Shown: positions 8,809 to 17,071 of the stretch, in pieces
How the letters are laid out: every line of letters begins with the position of its first letter
Position numbering within the stretch: position 1 is the stretch's first letter
Source: Pseudomonas mohnii
Lineage (GTDB): Bacteria; Pseudomonadota; Gammaproteobacteria; Pseudomonadales; Pseudomonadaceae
Assembly (NCBI RefSeq): GCF_900105115.1
Contig: NZ_FNRV01000001.1
Location: forward strand, 5,707,501 to 5,771,500
DNA: 64,000 nucleotides
Direction: 5' to 3'
Translations under genes and position numbers: made by a program
Notes under the pieces: generated by a model
Databases searched by the model: none
Told to the model about the DNA's origin: nothing
The model's input: the letters and a program-made list of their open reading frames with translations, nothing else

Positions 8809-9237
8809 TCAGACTTTACTGGCGGCCAGGTAAGCACCCAAACGCCGTCCCATTTCCTCGCCCAGGGCCTGCAAGCCACTGAGCGGACGAACCATGACCT
8901 CGAACTCGACGATTTTTCCCTGTTCGTTGAAGCGGATCAGGTCGATGCCTTTGAGCTGTTTCTCGCCGACCCTGGCGCTGAATTCCAGCACCACATTCAA
9001 GCCGTCGGCGGTGGCCAATTCGCGGTGGTAGGCAAAGTCCTGAAAGACGTTGAACACCGTGTTGAGAATCATCGAGACCACCGGTGCGCCCGGGTATGGC
9101 GTATGGGCCATCGGCGAGCGGAAGATCGCGTTCGGGTCGAGTAACCCGGGCAGGGCACTCAAGTCGCCGCTGCGGATCATCGCGTGCCACTGGTCCAGGG
9201 ACGCGGCGGCGTCGGCTTGCAGTTTCAGTTCAGACAT
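8809..9237 (-). CDS. NTF2-like / SnoaL-fold protein
   Basis: A 142-residue cytosolic protein with the pattern of the nuclear-transport-factor-2-like fold. An N-terminal helical pair (WHAMIRSGDLSALPGLL) is followed by DPNAIFRSPMAHTPYPG and four beta strands, ending in a C-terminal helix. Such proteins form cone-shaped barrels used as isomerases, hydrolases or binding modules; the exact activity cannot be inferred. The ATG at 9237 begins MSELKLQ, preceded in the message by CAGGAATTGAAA as ribosome site. It sits 26 bases behind an SGNH hydrolase gene and 79 bases ahead of the hmuT remnant, so the genes may be co-transcribed, though a functional tie with heme uptake is not evident. Confidence 0.75.
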   Translation of the reverse strand: MSELKLQADAAASLDQWHAMIRSGDLSALPGLLDPNAIFRSPMAHTPYPGAPVVSMILNTVFNVFQDFAYHRELATADGLNVVLEFSARVGEKQLKGIDLIRFNEQGKIVEFEVMVRPLSGLQALGEEMGRRLGAYLAASKV

Positions 9238-9263
9238 TTTCAATTCCTGTTTTTTGTTGTTGT

Positions 9264-9995
9264 TCAAACCTTGCCTGATGCGGTTTCTCGACGGCGCCGG
9301 GTAATGGCCTCGACGGCATCGTCCGCCCACACACTGTAGATCGCCGGGCCGGGATGAAAACCATCCCGTGCCATCGAACCGGCCACGGGCGCCAGGCGGG
9401 TGGTCAGCATCGTACAGTGATCGTTGCCAGTCGCCAGCCCGGCGAGCCGTGTATTGAAACGCGCCGCCCGATTGCCCAGGTACCAGCGCAGCGGCTGCGG
9501 CAATGCGGGAAACAGGTGCATGGGTGGAAGCGGGGACATGACGATCTGCGTCGCCGCGAATTTATCGCGCAGCACATCGATCAACTGCTGTTGCAAGGTG
9601 ATCCACTGATCGACCGACAACGTGCTGGTGACATCGTTGACGCCAATGGACAGCAGCACCACATCGAAGGGTTGCGGCGGGTGCTGTTCGAGCAGATCCA
9701 GCAGCGCCCGCGAGTCCAGGCCGGAGCGCGCCCAGAGCTGCCAGAGCACCTGATGATCCTTGGCCAGACGGCTGACCACTTGACCGCTCAGGGCTTCAGT
9801 CTGAGTCGATGCGCCGACACCGGCAGCGGCGCTATCACCCAGAATCAGCACACGAAGGTCTTTGCCGGAGCCCGCCACACCTTCGCGCTCGCCCTCGGCT
9901 TCCGGAAGCTTTGGCGTGACCCGACGGGTGTGCGCACCCTGCATGAGCAACAAGGGGCCGAGCAGGATGTTGGCCAGCGTTTCAATCTTGCTCAT
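9264..9995 (-). CDS. SGNH/GDSL-type hydrolase
   Basis: A 243-residue esterase/lipase-type enzyme. The SGNH blocks are visible: GDSAAAG with the nucleophile Ser55, GVNDVTS with the oxyanion Asn, and DGFHPGP with the catalytic Asp and His near the end. An N-terminal hydrophobic stretch (ANILLGPLLLMQG) could anchor it in the inner membrane with the catalytic part outside. Similar proteins hydrolyse acyl esters of lipids or glycans; the substrate is unknown. The gene is the first of a minus-strand run with the NTF2-like gene. Its C-terminal tail is arginine-rich (AITRRRRETASGKV). Confidence 0.85.
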   Translation of the reverse strand: MSKIETLANILLGPLLLMQGAHTRRVTPKLPEAEGEREGVAGSGKDLRVLILGDSAAAGVGASTQTEALSGQVVSRLAKDHQVLWQLWARSGLDSRALLDLLEQHPPQPFDVVLLSIGVNDVTSTLSVDQWITLQQQLIDVLRDKFAATQIVMSPLPPMHLFPALPQPLRWYLGNRAARFNTRLAGLATGNDHCTMLTTRLAPVAGSMARDGFHPGPAIYSVWADDAVEAITRRRRETASGKV

Positions 9996-10045
9996 ACCGA
10001 GGCTCCTGGGAGAAGAGCCATAGATTCGCTTAAAAATCGCCCACG

Positions 10046-10076
10046 AAAAAGCCCGGCTGATCAGGCCGGGCTTTTT
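10046..10076. terminator. Rho-independent terminator, cassette copy 1
   Basis: A 12-base GC-rich stem (AAAAAGCCCGGC paired with GCCGGGCTTTTT) around TGATCAG makes a bidirectional terminator just behind the repeat-protein gene. The same sequence occurs behind the other two copies. Confidence 0.9.
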
Positions 10077-10102
10077 GCGGGTATGGCGGTGAGGCGATGT
10101 GT

Positions 10103-10543
10103 TCAGGCGACAGTGTTGCCTTGCAGGCGGTCGGAGCCATCAGCGGCGACAGTGTTGCCTTGCAGACGATCGGAGCCATCGGCGGCTACGGTGTTGCCTT
10201 GCAGGCGGTCAGAGCCATCAGCAGCGACGGTGTTGCCTTGCAGGCGGTCAGAGCCATCAGCAGCGACGGTGTTGCCTTGCAGGCGGTCGGAGCCATCGGC
10301 GGCGACGGTGTTGCCTTGCAGGCGGTCGGAGCCATCGGCAGCGACGGTGTTGCCTTGCAGGCGATCCGAACCATCGGCGGCGACGCGGTTTTCGATCAGG
10401 CGGTCCGAGCCACCTTCAGCCACACGGCTTTCAATCAGACGATCCGAGCCACCTTCAGCGACAACAGGCTGGACGGAGGTCGCGGCAAAAGCGTTAACGG
10501 CGAAGATCGAAAAAGCGATGCTGAGGATGGTTTGGCGTTTCAT
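10103..10543 (-). CDS. Secreted 13-residue tandem-repeat protein, paralogue 1
   Basis: A 146-residue exported protein: signal peptide 1-20 ending AFA, a short linker, and two degenerate units (VAEGGSDRLIESR, VAEGGSDRLIENR). Seven identical units VAADGSDRLQGNT follow (residues 54-144), ending VA. Units are 39 bases each. The repeat is acidic, glycine-rich and lacks cysteine, so a repetitive beta-type or disordered surface structure is plausible. The Asp-Gly-Ser-Asp pattern might bind calcium (inference). Start ATG 10543 has GGAG upstream. From memory, similar Pseudomonas proteins are often labelled 'phage infection protein', a name I cannot support from sequence. Function unknown. Two further copies lie at 11829 and 17072. 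Confidence 0.85.
   Translation of the reverse strand: MKRQTILSIAFSIFAVNAFAATSVQPVVAEGGSDRLIESRVAEGGSDRLIENRVAADGSDRLQGNTVAADGSDRLQGNTVAADGSDRLQGNTVAADGSDRLQGNTVAADGSDRLQGNTVAADGSDRLQGNTVAADGSDRLQGNTVA
10112..10384 (-). repeat. 39-bp tandem repeat, 7 units (paralogue 1)
   Basis: Seven in-frame 39-base units each encode VAADGSDRLQGNT. Units differ from each other only at a few wobble positions, so the array is recent or is kept uniform by recombination. Because 39 is divisible by three, several other frames are open across it; these are not genes. Confidence 0.95.
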
Positions 10544-10652
10544 GATCGTGTGCTCCAAGGGTGTTGTTTGTTGGGTATGGAGCCCATGTTACGCCGCGGA
10601 TTTTTTAAGAGAACTTCATTGAGTCAATGGTGACTATCGACGCAGTCAATGA
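10544..10652 (-). promoter_or_regulatory. Conserved 5' region of the repeat-protein cassette, copy 1
   Basis: The 109 bases upstream of the start codon are repeated upstream of paralogue 2 (12309-12417) with a single difference, and the proximal 80 bases upstream of paralogue 3 (17513-17592). On the coding strand they contain TTGACT followed about 14 bases later by TTAAAAAAT, a possible promoter, and the GGAG ribosome site. Conservation beyond the gene indicates that whole cassettes were duplicated. Confidence 0.5.
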
Positions 10653-10740
10653 ATGGACCAAGGCACTTTGTGCAGGCATCGGCTTGCCGGCGATGGCCAT
10701 CTCAAGGGCACCATCGCCCACCCGCTGGATACCGCTGGCT

Positions 10741-11310
10741 TCATTGCTCAGCGATACAAAGCTCCCCGGTGGCGCGTATCAGCGCCTGGCCATGCAGCGC
10801 ATCCTTGATCAGGCTGGAACGCTGGGCGGCCAACCAGGCCGGGCAGTCCGGGTCCACGCGATAAGGCGCGAAATCGGCGTATTGCTGCAGCAGTCGGTTT
10901 TGCAATTCGTCCAGTTGTGGCCTGATTTTATTGAGGTCCGGCCGCGGCACATCAGGCGCCTTGCTCGCCGCTTGCCACTGCGCCAGTAAGCCGTACTGCA
11001 CCAGTTTGTTGGCTTCGATCTGGGCGGCGATCAACTCGGCCGCGTCCTCTGGGTCCACTTTGTGTTCGATCGCCTGCCGGCGGGCATTGGCGATGACCAG
11101 CGTCTCCCGGGCGGTATCCTGGATCGGCTTGCCACTGTCCCATTTGGTCAGTGCCACCTGATCAGCAAGATTCAAGCGTTCGTTGATCGTGGCCAGCAGC
11201 GGTTGCAACGCATCGGGTGCCGGGGTGGGAGCAGCGGCCTGGGTGCCACTGGCGAGAACGCCAAGCAGGGCTCCCGTCAGCAGCTGTGAAAGGCGTGAAA
11301 AGTGGAGCAT
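10741..11310 (-). CDS. Periplasmic chorismate mutase, AroQ-gamma type
   Basis: A 189-residue exported enzyme that should convert chorismate to prephenate in the periplasm. A signal peptide (about 1-26, ending TQA) precedes an all-helical AroQ domain: INERLNLADQVALTKWDSGKPIQD, then VDPEDAAELIAAQIEANKLVQYGLL, as in secreted AroQ-gamma mutases such as that of P. aeruginosa. Two cysteines near the C terminus (DCPAW and ELCIAEQ) can form the disulfide seen in this class. The ATG at 11310 has GAGG upstream; a TTG at 11316 is less likely. Why bacteria export this enzyme is unresolved. The gene is bracketed by two copies of the tandem-repeat cassette. Confidence 0.88.
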   Translation of the reverse strand: MLHFSRLSQLLTGALLGVLASGTQAAAPTPAPDALQPLLATINERLNLADQVALTKWDSGKPIQDTARETLVIANARRQAIEHKVDPEDAAELIAAQIEANKLVQYGLLAQWQAASKAPDVPRPDLNKIRPQLDELQNRLLQQYADFAPYRVDPDCPAWLAAQRSSLIKDALHGQALIRATGELCIAEQ

Positions 11311-11393
11311 AAGCAAACCTCATCGGGAGCGGAGTTCATACAGAGGTCTTGTGTAGCACAGGCGCGCCGAACGGACGAGTGGTCGCGACGCAA

Positions 11394-11693
11394 TCAAGCG
11401 GACTGAGGCTCGGCCAGCCGCCGCTCAATCTGCGCCAGCTCCCAGGTGCTGAGCAGACTCACCGGGTCGGTGCCGTAACGCTGCCAACCGGCGAGCGTAC
11501 GACCGTCCGCGCTGAGGCATTGCAGGCAGTGGCGCAGCTGATGCGCCTCGACCTCCAGCGTCAGGCGCCAACCCTCGATGTCTACCAGCACCTGGCCGGC
11601 CACGGCTTGTTCGTCCAGGCGCGTTAACGTACGAATGCCTTGGGCGACGTCACGCAATTGCTGATAAACCTCGCGGGCGGTCAAGGGGGGCAC
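11394..11693 (-). CDS. Conserved hypothetical protein, 99 residues
   Basis: A small soluble protein without signal peptide or membrane helix. It starts with GTG at 11693, preceded by GGAG six bases upstream, and reads PPLTAREVYQQLRDVAQGIRT at the N terminus. The core alternates Trp-rich strands (VDIEGWRLTLEVE) with a cysteine pair (HCLQCLS). I believe a family of short Pseudomonas proteins begins in the same way (possibly DUF7693), but this is recollection. It lies upstream of the chorismate mutase gene in the same orientation with an 83-base gap. The real gene rather than a shadow is supported by codon usage and ribosome site. Confidence 0.65.
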   Translation of the reverse strand: MPPLTAREVYQQLRDVAQGIRTLTRLDEQAVAGQVLVDIEGWRLTLEVEAHQLRHCLQCLSADGRTLAGWQRYGTDPVSLLSTWELAQIERRLAEPQSA

Positions 11694-11771
11694 AAGTGTC
11701 TCCGACAGATACAGGGCAGGGGGAATGGGGTGGCACAGGATAATCGATCAAGCACAAAACGGGTGCCCATG

Positions 11772-11802
11772 AAAAAGCCCGGCTGATCAGGCCGGGCTTT
11801 TT
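11772..11802. terminator. Rho-independent terminator, cassette copy 2
   Basis: Identical to the terminator at 10046: a GC stem framed by A5 and T5 with loop TGATCAG, 27 bases behind the stop of paralogue 2. Confidence 0.9.
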
Positions 11803-11828
11803 GCGGGTATGGCGGTGAGGCGATGTGT

Positions 11829-12308
11829 TCAGGCGACAGTGTTGCCTTGCAGACGGTCGGAGCCATCAGCGGCGACAGTGTTGCCTTGCAGACGGTCGGA
11901 GCCATCAGCGGCGACAGTGTTGCCTTGCAGACGGTCGGAGCCATCAGCGGCGACGGTGTTGCCTTGCAGACGGTCGGAGCCATCAGCGGCGACAGTGTTG
12001 CCTTGCAGACGGTCGGAGCCATCAGCGGCGACGGTGTTGCCTTGCAGACGGTCGGAACCATCAGCGGCGACGGTGTTGCCTTGCAGACGGTCGGAGCCAT
12101 CAGCGGCGACGGTGTTGCCTTGCAGGCGATCCGAACCATCGGCGGCGACGCGGTTTTCGATCAGGCGGTCCGAGCCACCTTCAGCCACACGGCTTTCAAT
12201 CAGACGATCCGAGCCGCCTTCAGCGACTACAGGTTGAGCAGAGGTAGCGGCAAAAGCGTTCACTGCAAAGATCGAAAAAGCGATGCTGAGGATGGTTTGG
12301 CGTTTCAT
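11829..12308 (-). CDS. Secreted 13-residue tandem-repeat protein, paralogue 2
   Basis: A 159-residue paralogue of the protein at 10103, one repeat unit longer: signal peptide 1-20, linker, two degenerate GGSDRLIE units and eight identical VAADGSDRLQGNT units (residues 54-157). Apart from the extra unit I see one amino-acid difference in the linker (TSAQP in place of TSVQP). DNA differences are mostly wobble changes; this copy uses a different mix of ACA/ACC-type codons in the units. It has the same ribosome site, 5' region and terminator. Secretion by Sec is expected. Function unknown. Confidence 0.85.
   Translation of the reverse strand: MKRQTILSIAFSIFAVNAFAATSAQPVVAEGGSDRLIESRVAEGGSDRLIENRVAADGSDRLQGNTVAADGSDRLQGNTVAADGSDRLQGNTVAADGSDRLQGNTVAADGSDRLQGNTVAADGSDRLQGNTVAADGSDRLQGNTVAADGSDRLQGNTVA
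11838..12149 (-). repeat. 39-bp tandem repeat, 8 units (paralogue 2)
   Basis: Eight 39-base units each encode VAADGSDRLQGNT. Unit number differs from the seven in paralogues 1 and 3, as expected from slippage or unequal recombination. Confidence 0.95.
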
Positions 12309-12417
12309 GATCGTGTGCTCCAGGGGTGTTGTTTGTTGGGTATGGAGCCCATGTTACGCCGCGGATTTTTTAAGAGAACTTCATTGAGTCAATGGTGACT
12401 ATCGACGCAGTCAATGA
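12309..12417 (-). promoter_or_regulatory. Conserved 5' region of the repeat-protein cassette, copy 2
   Basis: Matches 10544-10652 with one base difference, then diverges abruptly at 12418. It carries the same TTGACT...TTAAAAA promoter candidate and ribosome site. A short AC dinucleotide run (12473-12487) follows a little further upstream. Confidence 0.5.
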
Positions 12418-12547
12418 CTGTACGGCGGCGCTTTAGCCAGGCGCCGGTTCGTTTTATCAAGCGCCCCCGGGTACACACACACACACATCATCGTGCTATC
12501 GCCAACTACGAGAGCTCGTCAACAACCTGCCGCGCATGACACCTGAA

Positions 12548-13474
12548 TCAATCCGGCTGCTCGTCATCCGCAGGCACCAACTTCCAACTGTCATCCGGAT
12601 CAAACAGCTTCATCGACTGCGCCAGCTTTTCACCTTCCGGTCCCAGGTCTTTCTCGAACACCTGACCTTCATGGCTGATCATGAAACTCATCACGCCGCT
12701 CTCGCCGTACTTCGCCGGCCAGGCGATCAGTGCAAAGCCCCGGCTCATCTTGTCGCCGATCAGGTAGCTATAGGCACCGCCGGGCGCCGAAGGACCCTGG
12801 CCATCGAGGATGCGGAAGCGGTAACCATGCCAGTCCTGGCCGGCAATTGTCTTGCCGAATTCGGGACCCAGCGGGCTGATCTGACCACTGCTGTCGTCCG
12901 CCCAATAGAGCCCGTCGTGCTGGCCCGGGGTGCTGAAGATTTTCTGCGCATATTCAAGGGCGCCGTCACCGTCACGGTCCACCGACGCGTAGTCCATCTG
13001 GGCGTCGTGATAAGCCAGCGCCGATTGCACCGCGGCCAGTTCGTTGCGACCAATTTGGCGAGCGCGGATCTCGGCGTTGCCAGCCTTGATGTCGAAGCGC
13101 CAACCTTGCGCGCTTTTGACCAGGGGAATGGGCAGTGTCCAGTGATCAGGCCCCACCGACAGAATCGCCTTGCCGTCGCTGGTTTTTTCAATGCTGTGTT
13201 GCTTGCGGTATTGCTTCAAAAACGCATCCACGTCTTTGCGCTCCGCGCCTGCGCGCGGGATGTAGGTGCGCCATTCGTTGCCCAGTAACTCGCTCAGGCG
13301 TTTCTGGTCGGCATGTTTTGTGCCCAGTGCTTCGACGAATGCCTGGGCGGCCTTTTCCGGGGTTGGAAATGCCTGCTGCGCCATGACCAGGCATGACCAG
13401 GCCAAACCGGCCGTGATCGCCAGGACATGACCCAACAGGCCCTTGAGAACCGGAAATCGAGGATGGTTATTCAA
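12548..13474 (-). CDS. DUF2950 family exported protein
   Basis: A 308-residue protein with an N-terminal membrane/signal segment (about 13-32) and the DUF2950 domain over the rest. Landmarks are the N-terminal EKAAQAFVEALGTKD-like helix, WTLPIPLVKSAQGWRFD, a YASVDRDGDGALEYAQKI segment that looks like a Ca-binding loop (DRDGDG), and the C-terminal GESGVMSFMISHEGQVFEKDLG. The biochemical function of DUF2950 is unknown. Its ATG (13474) overlaps the stop of the upstream DUF3300 gene (ATGA). This pairing is a recurrent gene neighbourhood, so the two products probably act together in the envelope. Confidence 0.85.
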   Translation of the reverse strand: MNNHPRFPVLKGLLGHVLAITAGLAWSCLVMAQQAFPTPEKAAQAFVEALGTKHADQKRLSELLGNEWRTYIPRAGAERKDVDAFLKQYRKQHSIEKTSDGKAILSVGPDHWTLPIPLVKSAQGWRFDIKAGNAEIRARQIGRNELAAVQSALAYHDAQMDYASVDRDGDGALEYAQKIFSTPGQHDGLYWADDSSGQISPLGPEFGKTIAGQDWHGYRFRILDGQGPSAPGGAYSYLIGDKMSRGFALIAWPAKYGESGVMSFMISHEGQVFEKDLGPEGEKLAQSMKLFDPDDSWKLVPADDEQPD

Positions 13475-14997
13475 CGGCGGCCCCCCCTTTGACGCGCGGG
13501 TGGAGTGGACGGCCGACTGATCTGTTGACCGGCTGAACGCGAAGCGCTGGGACGCTGAACGGATGCCTCACTGGCCCGGCCACGACTGGCTTGCAGGTTG
13601 GCCTGGGACGGCGAGCGCGCGCCGGCGAAGGCATTGTCGCGGGCACTGCCCTGGCTGGCGGTCTTCGCGGCCGTTCGGTTTTGCGTGGTCTGGCGTGCCT
13701 GTGCATTGCCCTGTGCGCGTTGATTGACCTGCGCCGTCTCTTTCCTGGACGTCTGATTCTCCCGAGTATTCCTGGTCGTGCCCTGGCTTCTGTCAGCTGC
13801 TTGCGGTCTATCGGTGGCCCTGGACCTGTCGGCTGCCTTGGGCCGGTCTGCCCCGGCTTGCAACCGATTGCCCGAGTCTCGCGCCTGGGCTTCGCGGGCC
13901 CGATCCCGGGCTTCGAGGTTGCTGGTGGCCGGTCGTTCGATGCCGTGTTTGTCCATCGAACTACGGGCCCTGTCACGCGCCTGGGCACGCTGGGCATTGT
14001 CCCCCCGATAGGCCTCACGCTGATTGGCACCGTCCAGTTGGCGGCCGTACTGTTCGCGGCTCCTGGTGTCTCGATAGGGCACGCCATTGCGATGCACGGG
14101 GTTGTGCTGCCAGCTGTTATTGGTGATTCGGTTGTTGCCATTGATGTTGTTGTAGCGATTGACGTTGATGTCGACGTCGTTATTGCCCCAGTCGCATTGC
14201 CCCCACAACGCGCCGATGATCGCCACACCGGTCCCGAACGCCAGCCCGGCGATCAGCGCCTGACCGGGGTAATAGGCCGGTGGCGGTGGATAGTAGGCTG
14301 GCGGCGACGCTGGATAAGGCCAGGTGCCGTAGGTGGTGGTCGGGTTATAGGTGGGGACGTACACCACCTGCGGATCAGCGGGCTGAATGATGATGGTGGA
14401 GCTGCTGCTGGCAGGGGGCGGAGCGGACGCTGTGGTCGTGGGTGCCGGTGCGGGGGCGGGTGCCGCTACGTTCTGGATGGTCACGTTCTGATACTGGTTG
14501 CTCTGCAGGTTGCCGGCGGCTTGTGCCTGATGACGCAAGCGTTGCACCCCCTCCATGACATCGTCTGGTTGTGCCAGGAAGGCATCACCCAAGCGCTGAA
14601 CCCACACCGGGTCCTGTCCCAGCGTCGCCAGGACTTGGGGGAAGGCGACCAGCGCCTGCACACTGGGGTCCCACGGCTGGTTTGCCACTTGCTTGACCGC
14701 ATCATCGCCCTTGGCGTCCGGACTGGCTTTCGACCAGGTGACCGCTTCGGCGACTTCCCCTGGGTAGGTAGTAGCCATCAACACCTGTGCCAGCAGTGGG
14801 TCCGGGTAAAGCGCGATGGGCGCCAGCATCTGATCCAGTTGCTCCTGGGTAAACACGGCATCTTTCGCGGGCACCGGGACCGGCGTGGCTGGGGCAGGGT
14901 TGGCGGTGGGGTTGGCGGTCTCTTCGGTCTGCGCAATGCAGGGCGCGCCGCTCAAAAACAGCAGCGCTGACAACGCATAAAGAATTGGAAGGCGCAT
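13471..14997 (-). CDS. DUF3300 family exported protein with disordered basic tail
   Basis: A 508-residue exported protein. The signal peptide (about 1-22, ending CIAQ) is followed by a Pro/Ala linker and the DUF3300 domain (about 45-260: FTQEQLDQMLAPIALYPDPLLAQVLMATTYP). Next come a Pro-Tyr segment (YPPPPAYYPG), a membrane-like helix (AGLAFGTGVAIIGAL), an Asn-rich stretch, and about 190 residues of Arg/Gln/Ala/Ser-rich low complexity ending QRGGRR. The tail is strongly basic and probably binds anionic polymers or membranes (inference). Start ATG 14997 has AGGGAG upstream; an extension to 15108 lacks one. It overlaps the DUF2950 gene by four bases, so both are translated together. Confidence 0.85.
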   Translation of the reverse strand: MRLPILYALSALLFLSGAPCIAQTEETANPTANPAPATPVPVPAKDAVFTQEQLDQMLAPIALYPDPLLAQVLMATTYPGEVAEAVTWSKASPDAKGDDAVKQVANQPWDPSVQALVAFPQVLATLGQDPVWVQRLGDAFLAQPDDVMEGVQRLRHQAQAAGNLQSNQYQNVTIQNVAAPAPAPAPTTTASAPPPASSSSTIIIQPADPQVVYVPTYNPTTTYGTWPYPASPPAYYPPPPAYYPGQALIAGLAFGTGVAIIGALWGQCDWGNNDVDINVNRYNNINGNNRITNNSWQHNPVHRNGVPYRDTRSREQYGRQLDGANQREAYRGDNAQRAQARDRARSSMDKHGIERPATSNLEARDRAREAQARDSGNRLQAGADRPKAADRSRATDRPQAADRSQGTTRNTRENQTSRKETAQVNQRAQGNAQARQTTQNRTAAKTASQGSARDNAFAGARSPSQANLQASRGRASEASVQRPSASRSAGQQISRPSTPPARQRGGRR

Positions 14998-15242
14998 CGC
15001 AGCTCCCTGTGATCTGGCAATTGGAAAGGAGTGGATCAATGCCAGGGAGGTGACAGCTGACTTTGCAAGCCACAGACCTCGATGCCGTTCAGTAATAGTA
15101 GCAAACAAAAAATATCTGCCACTGAGATCGGCGCGCAGCCAGGGGGCGACTGCCTGCGCGGTAAGCAGGTGAGCGCGAGATGAGGCAGTCGGCCGACTAC
15201 CCCGAAAATCCGCGAAGGTTATGCACGCGGGAAAGAGGGGCC

Positions 15243-16799
15243 TCAGCCGTCCGTTCTCACCTTGGGAATGTACGCGGCACTGCCGGATTCATGGGCGTGA
15301 AACAGGCGGGCTCCGTTGTTGGGCCTGGTGGTGATCAACTGATGATCAGCAGTCAGATAACCCAGGGGCAACCGATTGATGTCTTCGTACTGTTCGAAAA
15401 TGATCGTCCGTTCGGGATTCCAGCGCTCGCCACTTTTCTTCTCCAGCCACGCCATGAGCGCCGGGCTGCCACCGGTTTTTGGGAGGTCCGAGTCCGGCAG
15501 TACGTAGTAGAACGGTGAGCCGTGGTTTTGCAGGTACATGGGCAACTTGTTGTCGACGTCTACCAGCACCAGGCGCCATTCGTTCCACGGCGCCGTTTTG
15601 CTGGCTTCGGCACGCACATCCTTGGTGAACTGCATGACACCGCCGTCTCCGCCGTTGGTCCAGGGGTAGACGACGCCCAGAATCAACCATAAAAAAACAG
15701 CCGCGCCGGCAATGCCCTTGGTCCAGCCGGGGCCGCTGACTTTACCGGCAGCCTCGCGTTCGGCCATGCGCCGGGTGACCCACCAGGCCGCCAGCAATTG
15801 GGCAAACGGCACCAGCGGCAATACGTAATAACTGCGCCGGCTGCCACTGGCGGTGAAGAACAGGAACAGCAACCCCAGGCCGCCGATCAGCCAGCGAACG
15901 TTGGGCTCGGTGTGCTTCCAGCTGCGCACGGCCACCCACAGGCCGAGTATCCAGCAGGGAGCCCAGGGCAGGGTGTAGACCGGCAGATAAAGCAGATAGG
16001 TGTAGATCGGGCCAAATTGGTCGAAAGGATGAAAGAACCGGACCACGTTTTCCCGAAAGACCAGATCCAGCCCGCTCTGTTCATAAGTTGGCGTGCCATA
16101 GCGGTGCGACAGCAGGAACGGCAACATGTAGAACGCGCCCGCTACCAGTAGCGCCAGGCACAGACGTGGATTGAGATGGTTTTTCCAGCGCCCTTCGCCC
16201 AGCAGGTGCGGCAGCAGTATCAGGCCGGGAAGAATGAACCCGATCAAACCCTTGAACAGCGAGGTCAGCGCCAGTATCAGAAAAAATACGAGATAGCGGC
16301 TCAGGCGCGTGTCGTTGGGACCGCGCCAATACCACCAGACCGCACCCAGGACACCGCAAACCGTGAGGATGTCCGCCGTGGCGACCCGAGCCCAGAACAC
16401 GAAAAAAAACGTCGTTGCCAGAAACCAGCCAGCGATCAGGCCCGTGCCTTTGCGATACAACTGTTCGCCGATCAGGTAGACCAGCCAGACACTCAGCCAC
16501 GCCGACAAGACCGAGGGCAGGCGTAGGGACCAGTGCCCGAGGCCACCCATCAAGTGGGCCGTGGCCGTGATCAACCAATAGGAGGGCAGTGGCTTGTCGT
16601 AATAGGGCATGCCCTTGAGATAAGGGTCGAAATAATCGCCAGTTTGCAACATTTGCAGGGCGATATTGGCCCAGCGGGTTTCCGGGCCCCAAAGCTCTCT
16701 GGCGCCCAGCCCGAAAAGCAACAAGAGCGCGGACACGCCCAGCAAAAGTGACAGCGCCCCCTGATCACTTTTCAGAAAGCTGACTAACGATTTTTTCAT
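15243..16799 (-). CDS. GT39-type glycosyltransferase (ArnT/PMT-like)
   Basis: A 518-residue inner-membrane protein with about 11-12 helices. The first periplasmic loop carries the GT39/ArnT hallmark: GPETRWANIALQML, then YFDPYLKGMPYYDKPLPSYWL. Enzymes of this type transfer a sugar from polyprenyl phosphate to lipid A or other acceptors in the periplasm. No arnBCDEF genes flank it, so the donor and acceptor are open, and a general PMT_2 assignment is safer than ArnT. The C-terminal ~130 residues are soluble and periplasmic. The start ATG 16799 is chosen over an upstream one (16823) because the hydrophobic helix follows directly. Monocistronic. Confidence 0.85.
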   Translation of the reverse strand: MKKSLVSFLKSDQGALSLLLGVSALLLLFGLGARELWGPETRWANIALQMLQTGDYFDPYLKGMPYYDKPLPSYWLITATAHLMGGLGHWSLRLPSVLSAWLSVWLVYLIGEQLYRKGTGLIAGWFLATTFFFVFWARVATADILTVCGVLGAVWWYWRGPNDTRLSRYLVFFLILALTSLFKGLIGFILPGLILLPHLLGEGRWKNHLNPRLCLALLVAGAFYMLPFLLSHRYGTPTYEQSGLDLVFRENVVRFFHPFDQFGPIYTYLLYLPVYTLPWAPCWILGLWVAVRSWKHTEPNVRWLIGGLGLLFLFFTASGSRRSYYVLPLVPFAQLLAAWWVTRRMAEREAAGKVSGPGWTKGIAGAAVFLWLILGVVYPWTNGGDGGVMQFTKDVRAEASKTAPWNEWRLVLVDVDNKLPMYLQNHGSPFYYVLPDSDLPKTGGSPALMAWLEKKSGERWNPERTIIFEQYEDINRLPLGYLTADHQLITTRPNNGARLFHAHESGSAAYIPKVRTDG

Positions 16800-17014
16800 G
16801 AACGGTTCGCACGTTGCGCTCACCGTGACGTCGGCGAAGCGGCTGAATCATCAAGGCTATCGGTTGAAATGTGATGAAATTGTCAGTAGATCGCGAACAA
16901 ATCATTCGTTGCGATTCAAGTCCAGTTAACACATGCATTAATGCAGGGCTGTGAACAACGGCATGAACAATTGTTCATGTAAGGACATTAGAGGGGTGAA
17001 TTGCCGTGAACACG

Positions 17015-17045
17015 AAAAAGCCCGGCTGATCAGGCCGGGCTTTTT
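17015..17045. terminator. Rho-independent terminator, cassette copy 3
   Basis: Same sequence as at 10046 and 11772, 27 bases behind the stop of paralogue 3. Confidence 0.9.
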
Positions 17046-17071
17046 GCGGATATTGCGGTGAGGCGATGTGT

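Noticed and set aside
10097..12398. Several open frames across the 39-bp repeats on both strands
   Set aside because: A repeat length divisible by three keeps many frames open. Only the minus-strand frame has a signal peptide and ribosome site.
12473..12487. AC dinucleotide run as a phase-variation tract
   Set aside because: Only about seven units and not inside or directly before a start codon of any gene.
13591..14970. 459-codon plus-strand frame
   Set aside because: Antisense to the DUF3300 gene; its Gly/Arg/Val-rich translation mirrors the low-complexity tail.
15243..16799. GT39 gene as arnT
   Set aside because: No arn operon genes around it, so only the general family is supported.
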